A stretch of DNA of 64,000 bases from Micromonospora andamanensis (GCF_016863495.1 NZ_BOOZ01000008.1:81469-145468), one strand, 5' to 3'. Counted from the first letter of the stretch, positions 43,843 through 54,675 are shown. Numbers and translations are program-made. Notes: a model not told the origin generated them from the sequence alone.

Positions 43843-44928
43843 ATGCGCGCTCGCCTGTCCGACATCGCCCAGCAGGCCGACGTCAGTGAGGCCACGGTGT
43901 CGCGGGTGCTCAACGACCGCCCCGGCGTGGCACCCGAGACTCGGCAGGCCGTCCTGACCGCCCTCGACGTGCTCGGTTACGAGCGCCCCGCCCGGCTGCG
44001 CAAGCGCAGCGCCGGACTGGTCGGCCTGGTCGTCCCGGAGCTGGACAACCCGATCTTCCCGGCGTTCGCCCAGATCATCGAGTCGGCCCTGGCCCCGACC
44101 GGCTACACCCCGGTGCTCTGCACCCAGACCCCCGGCGGCGTCCGCGAGGACGAGTACGTCGAGATGCTCCTGGACCGGCAGGTCTCCGGCATCGTCTTCG
44201 TCTCCGGCCTGCACGCCGACACCGCCGCCGACCACGACCGGTACCGGACCCTGCTCGCCCGCCCGCTGCCGATCGTGATGATCAACGGATACGCGCCGGG
44301 CATCCCCGCGCCCTTCGTCTCCTGTGACGACCGGGAGGCCGCCGAGCTGGCCGTGGCCCACCTGGTGGCCCTGGGCCACCGGCGGATCGGCCTGATCACC
44401 GGTCCCGACCGCTTCGTGCCGGTGCAGCGCAAGGTCAGCGGCTACAAGGCGGCGATGGAGCGGCTCGCCGGTGTCGGCGAGAGCGAGTTGGCCGAGCTGA
44501 CCGAGCTGTCGCTGTTCGGTGTCGAGGGCGGCGAGGCGGCGGCCGGCCGGCTGATCGAGCGCGGTGCCACAGGCATCGTCTGCGGCTCCGACCTGATGGC
44601 GCTCGGTGCGATCCGGGCCGCCCGACAGCGGGGCATGTCGGTGCCGGAAAACCTCTCGGTGGTCGGCTACGACGACTCGCCGCTGATGGCCTTCACCGAC
44701 CCGCCGCTGACCACCATGCGTCAACCGGTGGCCGCCATGGCTGTCGCCGCGGTGCGGTCGCTCGTCGACGAGATCAACGGGCACGGCGCCCCGCACTCGG
44801 AGTACCTGTTCCGGCCGGAGCTCGTGGTACGGGGGTCCACCGCCGTGGCGCGGCAGGACAGCGCGTCCGCGCCGAGCAGCCCGGGCCGGCAACGGCCGGC
44901 ACCGCCCGCAGTCGCGGTCCCGGCATGA
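43843..44928 (+). CDS. malR: LacI-family regulator of alpha-glucoside use
   Basis: Repressor of 361 aa. The N-terminal HTH (RLSDIAQQADVSEATVSRVLN) and hinge are standard; the core resembles periplasmic binding proteins (VGLVVPELDNPIFPAFAQII, then SVVGYDDSPLMAF). The last ~25 residues are Ala/Pro-rich and probably disordered. Position between malE and the glucosidase, and shared dyads, support a MalR role. The ATG is taken for the leaderless -10 and conserved N-terminus; 37 codons in frame upstream do not look like protein. Confidence 0.9.
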   Translation: MRARLSDIAQQADVSEATVSRVLNDRPGVAPETRQAVLTALDVLGYERPARLRKRSAGLVGLVVPELDNPIFPAFAQIIESALAPTGYTPVLCTQTPGGVREDEYVEMLLDRQVSGIVFVSGLHADTAADHDRYRTLLARPLPIVMINGYAPGIPAPFVSCDDREAAELAVAHLVALGHRRIGLITGPDRFVPVQRKVSGYKAAMERLAGVGESELAELTELSLFGVEGGEAAAGRLIERGATGIVCGSDLMALGAIRAARQRGMSVPENLSVVGYDDSPLMAFTDPPLTTMRQPVAAMAVAAVRSLVDEINGHGAPHSEYLFRPELVVRGSTAVARQDSASAPSSPGRQRPAPPAVAVPA

Positions 44929-44994
44929 CGTCGCCCCACCGCAGCGACGGCCCCGACGTGACGTAGCCCGCACCAGGGGGTGCCGACGGGCCCT

Positions 44995-45024
44995 CTTGCG
45001 CAAGAAATGCTTGACTCTTGCAAG
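44995..45024 (+). promoter_or_regulatory. Paired LacI-type operators upstream of the glucosidase gene
   Basis: CTTGCGCAAG (44995-45004; extended TCTTGCGCAAGA) and CTTGCAAG (45017-45024) are perfect palindromes with centres 21 bp apart. TTGACT (45011-45016) between them is a good -35, so binding would block the promoter. Confidence 0.65.
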
Positions 45025-45117
45025 GCTGGCGCGGCATCCTTCTCAGACACCCGTGCGTCCCCACCTCGCCCACGCGCCGGGTACCGCCGTCCCGCGCCAC
45101 AGAACGGGGAACACCCG

Positions 45118-46746
45118 ATGACCGTCAGCACCCCCTCGCCGCTGACCTCCGACGCCGACTGGTGGCGCTCCGCCGTCGTCTACCAGGTCTACGTCCGCAG
45201 CTTCGCCGACTCCGACGGCGACGGCATCGGTGACCTACAGGGCATCCGGGAGCGCCTGCCCTACCTGCGCGAACTGGGTGTCGACGCGCTCTGGCTGACC
45301 CCCTTCTACACCTCGCCCATGGTCGACGGCGGCTACGACGTCGCCGACTACCGCGACGTGGACCCGATGTTCGGCAACCTCGCCGACTTCGAGGCGATGA
45401 TCAGCGACGCCCACACGCTCGGCCTGCGGATCATCGTCGACATCGTGCCGAACCACACCTCCGACAAGCACCCCTGGTTCACCGCGGCGCTGGCCGCCGC
45501 GCCCGGCTCACCCGAACGGGCGCGCTACCTCTTCGCCGACGGCAAGGGCGACCACGGCGAGCAGCCCCCCAACGACTGGGAGAGCATCTTCGGCGGCCCG
45601 GCCTGGACCCGGGTCCCCGACGGTCAGTGGTACCTGCATCTGTTCGACCCCGCGCAACCTGACCTGAACTGGCGGCACCCCGAGGTACGCGCCGAGTTCG
45701 AGGACATCCTCCGCTTCTGGCTGGACCGGGGCGTCGACGGATTCCGGATCGACGTGGCCCACGGCATGATCAAGGCCGAAGGGCTGCCGGACGTCGGTTT
45801 CAACTCGATGACCACCGGCCGACGCCAGTCCGAACTGCTCGGCAAGGGTCGGCTGCCCTACTTCGACCAGGACGAGGTGCACGACATCTACCGCGCCTGG
45901 CGGCCCATCCTGGACAGCTACCCGGGCGGTCGGATGGCGGTCGCCGAAGCCTGGGCCGAGACCCCGCAGCGGCTGGCCCGCTACATCGGCCCGGACGAGC
46001 TGCACCAGGCTTTCAGCTTCGACTTCCTCGACGCCACCTGGTCGGCCGACTCGTTCCGGAAGGTGATCGACACAGCGCTTGCCGAGTCGACGATCGTCGG
46101 TGCCCCGACCACCTGGGTGCTGTCCAACCATGACCGGCAACGGCACGTCACCCGCTACGGCGACGGCGAGATCGGCAGGCGCCGGGCCCGGGCCGCCGCG
46201 CTGCTGATGCTCGCCCTGCCCGGCTGCGCCTACCTCTACCAGGGTGAGGAGCTGGGCCTGCCCGAGGTGCTCGACCTGCCCGACGAGTTGCGTCAGGACC
46301 CGGCCTTCCTGCGCACCGGCGAGAGCCGGGACGGTTGCCGGGTACCGATCCCGTGGAGCGGCGAACTCGCGCCGTACGGCTTCGGGCCCGCCGGCAGCGA
46401 GCTGAGCTGGCTGCCAGCCCCCACGACCTGGCGTGCCCTCTCGGTGGCCGCGCAGGCCGGCACACCCGGCTCCACGCTGGAGCTGTACCGCGCGGCGCTG
46501 CGGATCCGCCGGACTCACCCGGCGCTTGCCGGCGTCGGCGGCATCACCTGGCTGGAGACCGGCCCCGGGGTGCTCGCCTTCCAGCGCGAGGCCGGCGGCA
46601 CCGTGCTGACAGGCGTGGTGAACATCAGCGACGCACCTGTGGTGATCGACGGGTACGGCACACCGCTCGTCGCCAGCGCGCCGCTCACCGAACGCGACGG
46701 CGGGCACCTGCTGCCGGTCGACGCGGCTGTGTGGTTCGAGCGGTAA
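45118..46746 (+). CDS. aglA: GH13 alpha-glucosidase
   Basis: Glycoside hydrolase family 13 enzyme of 542 aa, cytoplasmic, releasing glucose from maltose, isomaltose or related oligosaccharides. The four regions are DIVPNHT, GFRIDVAHG with nucleophile Asp212, VAEAWAE with acid Glu277, and NHD with Asp339. The N-terminus WWRSAVVYQVYVRSFADSDG and GDLQGIRERLPYL are typical of oligo-1,6-glucosidase/alpha-glucosidase. It completes the malEFG-malR module. Confidence 0.94.
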   Translation: MTVSTPSPLTSDADWWRSAVVYQVYVRSFADSDGDGIGDLQGIRERLPYLRELGVDALWLTPFYTSPMVDGGYDVADYRDVDPMFGNLADFEAMISDAHTLGLRIIVDIVPNHTSDKHPWFTAALAAAPGSPERARYLFADGKGDHGEQPPNDWESIFGGPAWTRVPDGQWYLHLFDPAQPDLNWRHPEVRAEFEDILRFWLDRGVDGFRIDVAHGMIKAEGLPDVGFNSMTTGRRQSELLGKGRLPYFDQDEVHDIYRAWRPILDSYPGGRMAVAEAWAETPQRLARYIGPDELHQAFSFDFLDATWSADSFRKVIDTALAESTIVGAPTTWVLSNHDRQRHVTRYGDGEIGRRRARAAALLMLALPGCAYLYQGEELGLPEVLDLPDELRQDPAFLRTGESRDGCRVPIPWSGELAPYGFGPAGSELSWLPAPTTWRALSVAAQAGTPGSTLELYRAALRIRRTHPALAGVGGITWLETGPGVLAFQREAGGTVLTGVVNISDAPVVIDGYGTPLVASAPLTERDGGHLLPVDAAVWFER

Positions 46747-46837
46747 TGAACGGGTAAGCCCGTCACCGACTCGGCCGTCCGGCGTGCTGCGCGCCGCCGG
46801 GCGGCTGGGCACGACCCCTTGTGGTGGGGGGTGCGAC

Positions 46838-46876
46838 GGTGCCGGTGTCCGGGGCGATCCCCCGGGCACCGGCACC
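46838..46876. terminator. Bidirectional terminator after the glucosidase gene
   Basis: Arms 46838-46854 and 46860-46876 pair over 17 bp with one mismatch; the loop is 5 nt. It separates convergent genes. Confidence 0.75.
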
Positions 46877-46902
46877 TGTGATCCGGTCGACCGAGGGCCG
46901 GC

Positions 46903-47340
46903 TCAGCCGCTTGTGAGTCGGGCCGCGATCCGGGCGAACCCGGCACGCAGTTCGGCCACGTCCGGTGCCGGCAGCGGGCCGGTCGCCCGGTCGTGCTCGG
47001 CCGCCTCCAGCTCCTCCTCGTCGATGGTGTCCTCGTAGTCGCCGTACAGGTCGGCCTGGTCCACCCGCGCCACCTCGTCCTGGGCGGCGAGTTGCGCCGC
47101 GGCGATCTCCCCGCGGATCTGCTCCACCGACACCGCCGGCACCAGCGGCTCCACCACCGCCATCAGCTGCTCGTCAGCGACAAGCGCCTCGGCCAACGCC
47201 AACGCGTGCGCTCGCTCGTACGGGCCGCACACCACCGGCTCCCACTCGTCGGCGTCGCTGAGCGGACCGAACGTGATGATCCACGGCAGGTCCAGCATCG
47301 GCGAGTCGGCCGGCAGGTCCAACGTCACGAGTGCCCCCAC
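46903..47340 (-). CDS. Conserved actinobacterial hypothetical protein
   Basis: Acidic soluble protein of 145 aa. Features include LDLPWIITFGPLSDADEWEP, an Ala-rich helical middle (AHALALAEALVADEQL) and an acidic EDTIDEEELEAAEHD stretch. I recognise no domain; comparable proteins occur beside other genes in Micromonosporaceae. The GTG at 47340 is tentative; another GTG four codons later is possible. Confidence 0.7.
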   Translation of the reverse strand: MGALVTLDLPADSPMLDLPWIITFGPLSDADEWEPVVCGPYERAHALALAEALVADEQLMAVVEPLVPAVSVEQIRGEIAAAQLAAQDEVARVDQADLYGDYEDTIDEEELEAAEHDRATGPLPAPDVAELRAGFARIAARLTSG

Positions 47341-47414
47341 GGGCCCATCATCGTCGCTGTTCGGCCAGGTGGGGGTGGGTTCGGCCCAACGGGTGGCCGG
47401 CGGGTGAGAGGTGC

Positions 47415-48338
47415 TCAACCCGCCCCGCCCGGGGTGCCCGGACCGGTGTCCACGTCGACGTCGACAGGTGGCCGCCGCCCAGCCAGGTCCACGGTCTGTC
47501 CGCGCCGGCTGGTCGCCGCCAGCGCCGCGCCGAAGAGCACCAGCTGATTGAGCAGATACAGGTAGACGAGCAGCCCGACGGCGGTGGCCACCACCGTGTA
47601 CGCCGGGTTGTGTTCGACCCGACCCACCCAGAACCGGCCGACGGTGTTGAGCAGGGTGATGCCGACCGCGACGATAAGCACCACCGGCCGCAGCCGGGAC
47701 CGGCTCATCCGCACCCGGGGTACCGCGACCAGCAGCAAGGTGGCCAGTACCGCGTTGACAAGCACGCTGAGCAGCGCGCTGACAGTGGTCAGCGCGAACG
47801 AGCCGGTGCTGCGCAGCAGGAACCGCAGCAGCGACTCCAGCGCGTCCACGGCCGCCACCGAGAGGCCGAGCAGCACGAAGACGACCACCAGCACACCCAG
47901 ATCGACAAGGCGACGCACGACCAGATTGCCCGGGTGCTGGTTCAGCCCGTGGATCAGCCGCTGCGAGGAACGGATCGCCTCCACCCACCCGATCCCGGTC
48001 AACACCAGGATCAGCAGACCGACCAGCCCGGCGGTGCCGCTGCTGTCGGCGACCTGGGTCGGATCGAGAAACGGCAGGTTCTCGCCGAGAAACTCCTCCG
48101 CCGCCGCGCTCACCTCGTCGTTGTCCTCCAGGATCGCGCCGAAGATCGCGTACGCGACCAGGGCCAGCGCGAAGACCGCGAAGAAGCCGTAGTAGGCGAT
48201 AGCTGCGGCCAGCCGGCCGCCCTGCAGATCGGTGTAGAGCACCCCGGCACGCCACAGGTGACCGAAGGCCGGGGAGCGGCGGCGCGCGGCGGTGAGCCGC
48301 CTGTCGATGGCCGCCTCGACCCGACCCAGAACGTTCAC
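47415..48338 (-). CDS. YihY/BrkB-family membrane protein
   Basis: Membrane protein of 307 aa with six to seven helices. RLAAAIAYYGFFAVFALALV is the family start, and LLNQLVLFGAALAATSRR its conserved end. The family was once labelled ribonuclease BN in error; its function is still unclear. The C-terminal ~25 residues are polar and Pro/Gly-rich. Confidence 0.88.
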   Translation of the reverse strand: MNVLGRVEAAIDRRLTAARRRSPAFGHLWRAGVLYTDLQGGRLAAAIAYYGFFAVFALALVAYAIFGAILEDNDEVSAAAEEFLGENLPFLDPTQVADSSGTAGLVGLLILVLTGIGWVEAIRSSQRLIHGLNQHPGNLVVRRLVDLGVLVVVFVLLGLSVAAVDALESLLRFLLRSTGSFALTTVSALLSVLVNAVLATLLLVAVPRVRMSRSRLRPVVLIVAVGITLLNTVGRFWVGRVEHNPAYTVVATAVGLLVYLYLLNQLVLFGAALAATSRRGQTVDLAGRRPPVDVDVDTGPGTPGGAG

Positions 48339-48401
48339 GTCGTCATCCTCACCGATCGGTCGTCGCCGTGTCGGAGGTACCCGACGTGCCGGCCGGGACG
48401 G

Positions 48402-48971
48402 TCAGCCACCCAGCCGGAAGTCCCGACGCGGCTGCCAGCGCGCCTGCCCGCTGTGCGAGAAGAGGGTGAAATGGTCCACCTCGAACATCGCGGAGAAGTC
48501 GGCCAGATCCTCGTACGCCCGATCCAGCGCCTCCGGCGCGACGTCCTGCGCGACGGTCACGTGCGGATGGTAGGGGAACCGAAGCTCCCGACCCAGTTCA
48601 GGGGCGGCATTTATCGCGGCGGCAAGCAGTTCACACTCGCTGATGCCGGCGGCGACCGCCACGAAGACCACCTGGGTCACCGGCCGGAAGGTGCCGGTGC
48701 CCCGCAGATGCAGGGTGAACGGCAGGTGCGCCGCGGCGACCCGGGCGAGGTGCCGTTCCACCTCCGGCAGCGCGGTCACCGGAATCTCGGTCGGCCCGAG
48801 CAGGGTGACGTGGGCCGGCACCGTGTTCGGGTCACCCGCCTCCAGCCGGCGTCGGGTCAGCAGGCTGCCCCACGGCTCGGGGATGTCCACCGCGATGCCG
48901 ATCTGGACGCTGTCGCCGGCCACCGGCGCTCCGGTCCCCTGATCCACGCTCCGCGCCACCCCTCCGGCCAT
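48402..48971 (-). CDS. 2'-5' RNA ligase / 2H phosphoesterase family protein
   Basis: Protein of 189 aa with the two HxT motifs of the 2H family, PAHVTLLGP (about residue 52) and YHPHVTVAQD (about 136). Members cleave or join 2'-5' or cyclic phosphates in RNA or nucleotides; the natural substrate here is unknown. It lies 36 bp after trpS on the same strand and is probably cotranscribed with it. The first ~20 residues may be an over-extended start. Confidence 0.86.
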   Translation of the reverse strand: MAGGVARSVDQGTGAPVAGDSVQIGIAVDIPEPWGSLLTRRRLEAGDPNTVPAHVTLLGPTEIPVTALPEVERHLARVAAAHLPFTLHLRGTGTFRPVTQVVFVAVAAGISECELLAAAINAAPELGRELRFPYHPHVTVAQDVAPEALDRAYEDLADFSAMFEVDHFTLFSHSGQARWQPRRDFRLGG

Positions 48972-49007
48972 CGACCCCTGCCCGCACCACCACCCTCGAT
49001 CGGGCGG

Positions 49008-50066
<1,059 letters not shown>

Positions 50067-51065
50067 TCATGACGGGCCGGCGGGTCGGATCCGGTCGACG
50101 GCCGACAGCACCTCACGTCGCTGCTCGGGCAGGCGCGCGACAGTGACCGCGAGACGGGCCACCCGCCGGCCTTCCAGAGTCAACACCCGTAGCAGCCAGC
50201 CGCCCGCCGCCGTGCCGGCCGGTTCGGCGCCCACCGGAACCTCGTCGCCCGGCGCCGGCAGCCGCCCCAGCGCCGCCATCACGAACCCGCCCACCGTCTC
50301 GTACGGTCCCGTCGGCAGGGGCACACCCGTGCGTTCGGCAAAGTCGGCGAGGTTCAGCCGACCGTCCACCACCGCCGGCAGCCCGATGTACGCGGGCTCG
50401 GGAGGCTCCGCGTGCTCGTCATGGATCTCACCTACCAGCTCCTCGATGAGGTCCTCGCAGGTGACGATGCCGGCGGTGCCGCCGTACTCGTCGACAACCA
50501 CCGCCAGGTGGTGCCCCTCCCGCCGCATCTCGGTCAACGCGGCGAGCACCCGTTTGCTTGCCGGCAGGCGCTTCACCTCGCGGGCCAACTGCCCGACAGT
50601 GGTGCCGGGCTCCCGGTCCGGGCCGAGCAGCAGGTCCCGCAGGTGCACGACGCCGACCACGTCGTCGTGGGTGCCGTCGACCACCGGATAACGGGTGTGC
50701 GGGCCCGCCCGTACCAGCGGTTCCGCCTCACCGATCGTCAGCGCCGCGGAGAGGAAGACCACCTCGGTGCGGGGCATCATCACCTCGCGTACCAGGCTCG
50801 CGCCGGCCACCAGCACCTCGTCGATGATGCGCTGCCCCACCGGGTCGAGGACCGTGTTGGCGGCGACCAGATCCCGCAGTTCCGCCTCGCTGATCCGTTC
50901 CCGACCGGCGGCCGGGCCGGCACCGAGCAGGTCGGTGACGAGCCGCAGGGCACCGTCGGCGGCTCGGACCACGACCCGGGCCACCGCTCGGGCCAGCGGT
51001 CCTGGCTGACGGCGGGGCAGGTCGTGGCCACGCCGCCGAGGTACGCGCCGACGCGAGGCCTGCAT
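50067..51065 (-). CDS. CBS-domain CorC/HlyC-like protein
   Basis: Protein of 332 aa. After a basic N-terminus it has a pair of CBS domains (VREVMMPRTEVVFLSAALTI through the linker LPASKRVLAALTEMRREGHHLAVVVDEYGGTAGIVTCEDL), then a CorC/HlyC C-terminal domain. The DUF21 membrane domain of full hemolysin-C proteins is missing, as in CorC. A role in ion (Mg/Co) homeostasis is suggested by family. TACCAT 7 nt before the ATG fits a leaderless start. Confidence 0.85.
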   Translation of the reverse strand: MQASRRRVPRRRGHDLPRRQPGPLARAVARVVVRAADGALRLVTDLLGAGPAAGRERISEAELRDLVAANTVLDPVGQRIIDEVLVAGASLVREVMMPRTEVVFLSAALTIGEAEPLVRAGPHTRYPVVDGTHDDVVGVVHLRDLLLGPDREPGTTVGQLAREVKRLPASKRVLAALTEMRREGHHLAVVVDEYGGTAGIVTCEDLIEELVGEIHDEHAEPPEPAYIGLPAVVDGRLNLADFAERTGVPLPTGPYETVGGFVMAALGRLPAPGDEVPVGAEPAGTAAGGWLLRVLTLEGRRVARLAVTVARLPEQRREVLSAVDRIRPAGPS

Positions 51066-51146
51066 GGCAGTGATGGTAGCCAGCCGCGCCACGTAGGGTG
51101 ACCACCACGAGGCCGCGACCGCGCCGGCCAGGCAGGAGGACACGAC

Positions 51147-52130
51147 GTGAAACTGCTCGTCACCGGCGGGGCCGGCTTCATCGGCAGCGTGGTGACCAGG
51201 ATGCTGCTCGACGCCGGGCACGAGGTGGTCGTGCTGGACGACCTGCGCACCGGCCATCGGGCCGCACTGGCCCCCGACGCCACCCACGTCGAGGCCGGCA
51301 TCCACGACGCGGCCAAGGTGCTCACCCCGCAGGCCGGCTTCGACGGGGTACTGCACTTCGCCGCACTGATCGCCGCCGGCGAGTCGATGGTCGCCCCCGA
51401 GCGGTACTGGCACAACAACACCGTCGGCACCCTGGCGCTCATCGACGCGGTGCGGGCGGCCCGGGTACCTCGGCTGGTGTTCTCCTCCACCGCCGCCGTC
51501 TACGGCAATCCCACCGAGTTGCCCATCCCGGAGACCGCCGTCAAGGCGCCCACGAACACGTACGGGGCGACGAAGCTCGCCGCCGACATGGCACTCACCT
51601 CGGAAGCGATCGGGCACGGTCTGGCTGCCGTCTCACTGCGCTACTTCAACGTCGCCGGGGCCCACCTCGACGGTGACGTCCTCCTCGGCGAGCGGCACGA
51701 CCCCGAGACCCACCTCATCCCGATCGCGCTGGAGGTGGCCGCCGACCGGCGGGACAAACTGCAACTCTTCGGCGACGACTACCCCACCGTCGACGGCACC
51801 TGTGTCCGCGACTACATCCACGTCTCCGACCTGGCCCGGGCCCACCTGCTCGCCCTCGACGCCGCCACCGGCGGGCAGCACCGCATCTACAACCTCGGCA
51901 ACGGCAACGGTTTCACCAACCGCCAGGTGGTCGAGGTCGTCCGCGAGGTCACCGGGCACCCGGTGCCGGTCGAGGTGGCACCCCGCCGCGAGGGCGACCC
52001 GGCCGAACTGGTCGCCTCCTCCGCACTGGCCCGCGCCGAGCTGGGCTGGGAACCCCGTAAGCCCACCCTGCACGACATGGTCACCGACGCCTGGGCCTTC
52101 TACCGCACGCAGGTCCTGGACCGCCGGTGA
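51147..52130 (+). CDS. galE: UDP-glucose 4-epimerase
   Basis: Short-chain dehydrogenase-type epimerase of 327 aa that interconverts UDP-galactose and UDP-glucose. The NAD motif is TGGAGFIG, the catalytic pair is YGATK (Tyr/Lys), and SSTAAVYG supplies Ser/Thr. AGGAGG lies 7 nt before the GTG. Its stop overlaps the galK start by 4 bp. galT is not next to it in this window. Confidence 0.95.
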   Translation: MKLLVTGGAGFIGSVVTRMLLDAGHEVVVLDDLRTGHRAALAPDATHVEAGIHDAAKVLTPQAGFDGVLHFAALIAAGESMVAPERYWHNNTVGTLALIDAVRAARVPRLVFSSTAAVYGNPTELPIPETAVKAPTNTYGATKLAADMALTSEAIGHGLAAVSLRYFNVAGAHLDGDVLLGERHDPETHLIPIALEVAADRRDKLQLFGDDYPTVDGTCVRDYIHVSDLARAHLLALDAATGGQHRIYNLGNGNGFTNRQVVEVVREVTGHPVPVEVAPRREGDPAELVASSALARAELGWEPRKPTLHDMVTDAWAFYRTQVLDRR

Positions 52131-53296
52131 CCACCCGTCCCGACGCCGTGGCCGACCGTGCCACCACCTGCTTTCAGCACGCGTACGGCCAGGCACCCAC
52201 CGGCCGCTGGGCGGCTCCCGGCCGGGTCAACCTGATCGGCGAGCACACCGACTACAACGACGGGTTCGTGCTGCCGTTCGCCCTGCCGCTGCGTACCGTC
52301 ATCGCGGCCGGCCCGGAGCCGACCGGAAGCTGGACCGTCTGCTCCGAGTTGACAGGCGAGACGGTCAGCTTCGGCGACGACGAGGTGGCCCGCCCCGGCC
52401 AGGTCACCGGCTGGGCGGCGTACGTGGCCGGGGTGGTGTGGGCGCTGCGCGCGGCCGGCCACCAGGTGCCCGGCGTCCGGCTGGCCGTCGCCTCCGACGT
52501 ACCGCTCGGCGCCGGGCTCTCCTCCTCCGCCGCGCTGGAGGCCGCGGTGCTCGCCGCCCTGGTCGACCTGGGCGGGCTGGAACTGCCCCCCGATCAGCAG
52601 CCCCGGCTGGCCCAGCACGCCGAGAACCACTACGTCGGCGCGCCGACAGGCATCATGGACCAGTCGGCGGTGATCCGCTGCCGCGGCGGACACGCCCTCT
52701 TCCTCGACTGCCGCACCGAGCATGTCGAACACATCCCCTTCGACCTCGCCGGCGCCGGCCTCGCGATCCTGGTGATCGACAGTCGAGCACCGCACCGGCA
52801 CGCCGACGGCGAGTACGCGGCCCGCCGCGCCAGCTGCGAGAAGGCGGCGGCGCTGCTCGGCGTACCCGCCCTGCGTGACGTGCCGGCCGTCCGCCTCGAC
52901 GAGACGCTGGCCCGGCTGCCCGACGGCGAGACCCGCCGCCGGGTCCGCCACGTGGTCACCGAGGACCAGCGGGTGCTCGACACCGTGGCGCTGCTGCGCA
53001 GCGGTCAGGTCCGGCAGATCGGGCCGCTGCTCACCGCCTCGCACGCGTCCATGCGGGACGACTTCGCCATCACCGTCCCCGAGGTGGACACCGCTGTCGA
53101 GGCCGCGCTGGCCGCCGGGGCACTCGGCGCCCGGATGACAGGTGGCGGCTTCGGCGGCTGCGTGCTGGCCCTGGTCGAGGCGGACCAGTCCGACCACGTC
53201 AGCGCCGCCGTCACCACCGCCTACACCGCCCGGTCCTTCACCCCACCCACGGTCACCCTCGCCACCCCCGCCCCCGGCGCCACCCGCCTGGACTGA
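52127..53296 (+). CDS. galK: Galactokinase
   Basis: GHMP kinase of 389 aa, converting galactose to galactose-1-phosphate. Signature GRVNLIGEHTDYNDGFVLP, ATP loop LGAGLSSSAALE and C-terminal TGGGFGGCVLAL are all present. It is translationally coupled to galE through a 4-bp overlap. Confidence 0.96.
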   Translation: MTTRPDAVADRATTCFQHAYGQAPTGRWAAPGRVNLIGEHTDYNDGFVLPFALPLRTVIAAGPEPTGSWTVCSELTGETVSFGDDEVARPGQVTGWAAYVAGVVWALRAAGHQVPGVRLAVASDVPLGAGLSSSAALEAAVLAALVDLGGLELPPDQQPRLAQHAENHYVGAPTGIMDQSAVIRCRGGHALFLDCRTEHVEHIPFDLAGAGLAILVIDSRAPHRHADGEYAARRASCEKAAALLGVPALRDVPAVRLDETLARLPDGETRRRVRHVVTEDQRVLDTVALLRSGQVRQIGPLLTASHASMRDDFAITVPEVDTAVEAALAAGALGARMTGGGFGGCVLALVEADQSDHVSAAVTTAYTARSFTPPTVTLATPAPGATRLD

Positions 53297-53307
53297 CGCC
53301 GTACCCA

Positions 53308-53365
53308 TTGATCAAGAGGTTCTGGTCGCGATCCAGCGCGATCCCGACCAGAACCTCTTGATCAA
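53308..53365. terminator. Bidirectional terminator-like inverted repeat, GATCAAGAGGTT type
   Basis: Arms 53308-53332 and 53341-53365 pair at 24 of 25 positions around an 8-nt loop, between convergent galK and cysN. The outer part TTGATCAAGAGGTT matches the 2739-2798 hairpin except for one base; the inner parts differ. Confidence 0.75.
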
Positions 53366-53373
53366 CCAGGGTT

Positions 53374-54675
53374 TCAGGGGGTTTCGACGATCATGCCGGC
53401 GCCGACGGTCCGGTTCGTGGCCTCGTCGATGATGATGAACCCGCCAGTGGTGCGGTTGCGGCGGTACTCGTCGGCCAGCAGCGGAATCGTGGTCCGCAGG
53501 CGGACCCGACCGATCTCGTTGAGCCCCAGCTCGCTCGCCGACTCGTCGCGGTGCAGCGAGTTGATGTCGAGACGGTAGTGCAGGCCCCGCACGATGGCCC
53601 GCGCCGCCCGCGTCGTGTGCTTGATCGAATACTTGCCGCCGACCTGCAACGGACGGGTCTCGTCCATCCAGCAGACCATCGCCTCGATGTCCTGAGCCAC
53701 CGCTGGCGCGTTGTTCGGCCGGCAGATCATGTCGCCGCGCGAGATGTCGATCTCGTTCTCCAGGCGTACCGTCACCGACATCGGCGGGAACGCCTCCGCC
53801 ACCGGCCCGTCGGCGGTCTCCACCGCGGCGATCCGGCTGGTGAAGCCCGAGGGCAGCACCATCACCTCGTCACCCGGCTTGAGCACCCCCGAGGCCACCT
53901 GGCCGGCGTAGCCCCGGTAGTCGGTCACCGTGGTCGACTGAGGCCGGATCACGTACTGCACCGGGAAACGGACATCGACCAGGTTGCGGTCGCTGGCGAT
54001 GTGCACCCGCTCCAGGTGGTGCAGCAACGCCGGACCCTCATACCACTGCATGTTCTCCGAACGGCTGACGATGTTGTCGCCCCGCAACGCGGAGATCGGC
54101 ACGACCGTCAGATCCGGCACGTCCAGCTTCGCGGCGAAGGCGGTGAACTCGTCGGCGATCCGATCGAAGACCTCCTGAGAGAAGTCGACCAGATCCATCT
54201 TGTTGACGCAGAGCACCAGGTGCGGCACCCGCAACAGCGAGCAGAGGAACGCGTGCCGGCGGGACTGCTCGACCAGGCCCTTCCGCGCGTCCACCAGGAT
54301 CAGCGCCAGATCAGCGGTGGAGGCCCCGGTGACCATGTTCCGGGTGTACTGGATGTGCCCGGGGGTGTCGGCGATGATGAACTTGCGCCGGGGCGTGGCG
54401 AAGTAGCGGTACGCCACGTCGATGGTGATGCCCTGCTCCCGCTCCGCCCGCAGCCCGTCGGTGAGCAACGCCAGATTCGTGTACTCGTCACCCCGGGCCG
54501 CGCTCACCGCCTCGACAGCCGCCAACTGGTCGGTGAACAGCGACTTCGTGTCATAGAGCAGCCGCCCGATGAGTGTCGACTTGCCGTCGTCCACACTCCC
54601 GGCAGTGGCGAAACGCAACAGGTCCATCGGCCGGCCCTCGGCGACGGGAGCCGCGGCCAGAGTCTCGGTGCTCAT
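53374..54675 (-). CDS. cysN: Sulfate adenylyltransferase subunit 1 (GTPase)
   Basis: GTP-binding subunit of ATP sulfurylase, 433 aa. P-loop GSVDDGKSTLIGRLLYD, G3 DTPGHIQY and G4 NKMD are intact. It lacks a fused APS kinase domain, unlike mycobacterial CysNC. It starts 1 bp inside the cysD stop, so the subunits are made together. With CysD it makes APS from sulfate and ATP. Confidence 0.96.
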   Translation of the reverse strand: MSTETLAAAPVAEGRPMDLLRFATAGSVDDGKSTLIGRLLYDTKSLFTDQLAAVEAVSAARGDEYTNLALLTDGLRAEREQGITIDVAYRYFATPRRKFIIADTPGHIQYTRNMVTGASTADLALILVDARKGLVEQSRRHAFLCSLLRVPHLVLCVNKMDLVDFSQEVFDRIADEFTAFAAKLDVPDLTVVPISALRGDNIVSRSENMQWYEGPALLHHLERVHIASDRNLVDVRFPVQYVIRPQSTTVTDYRGYAGQVASGVLKPGDEVMVLPSGFTSRIAAVETADGPVAEAFPPMSVTVRLENEIDISRGDMICRPNNAPAVAQDIEAMVCWMDETRPLQVGGKYSIKHTTRAARAIVRGLHYRLDINSLHRDESASELGLNEIGRVRLRTTIPLLADEYRRNRTTGGFIIIDEATNRTVGAGMIVETP

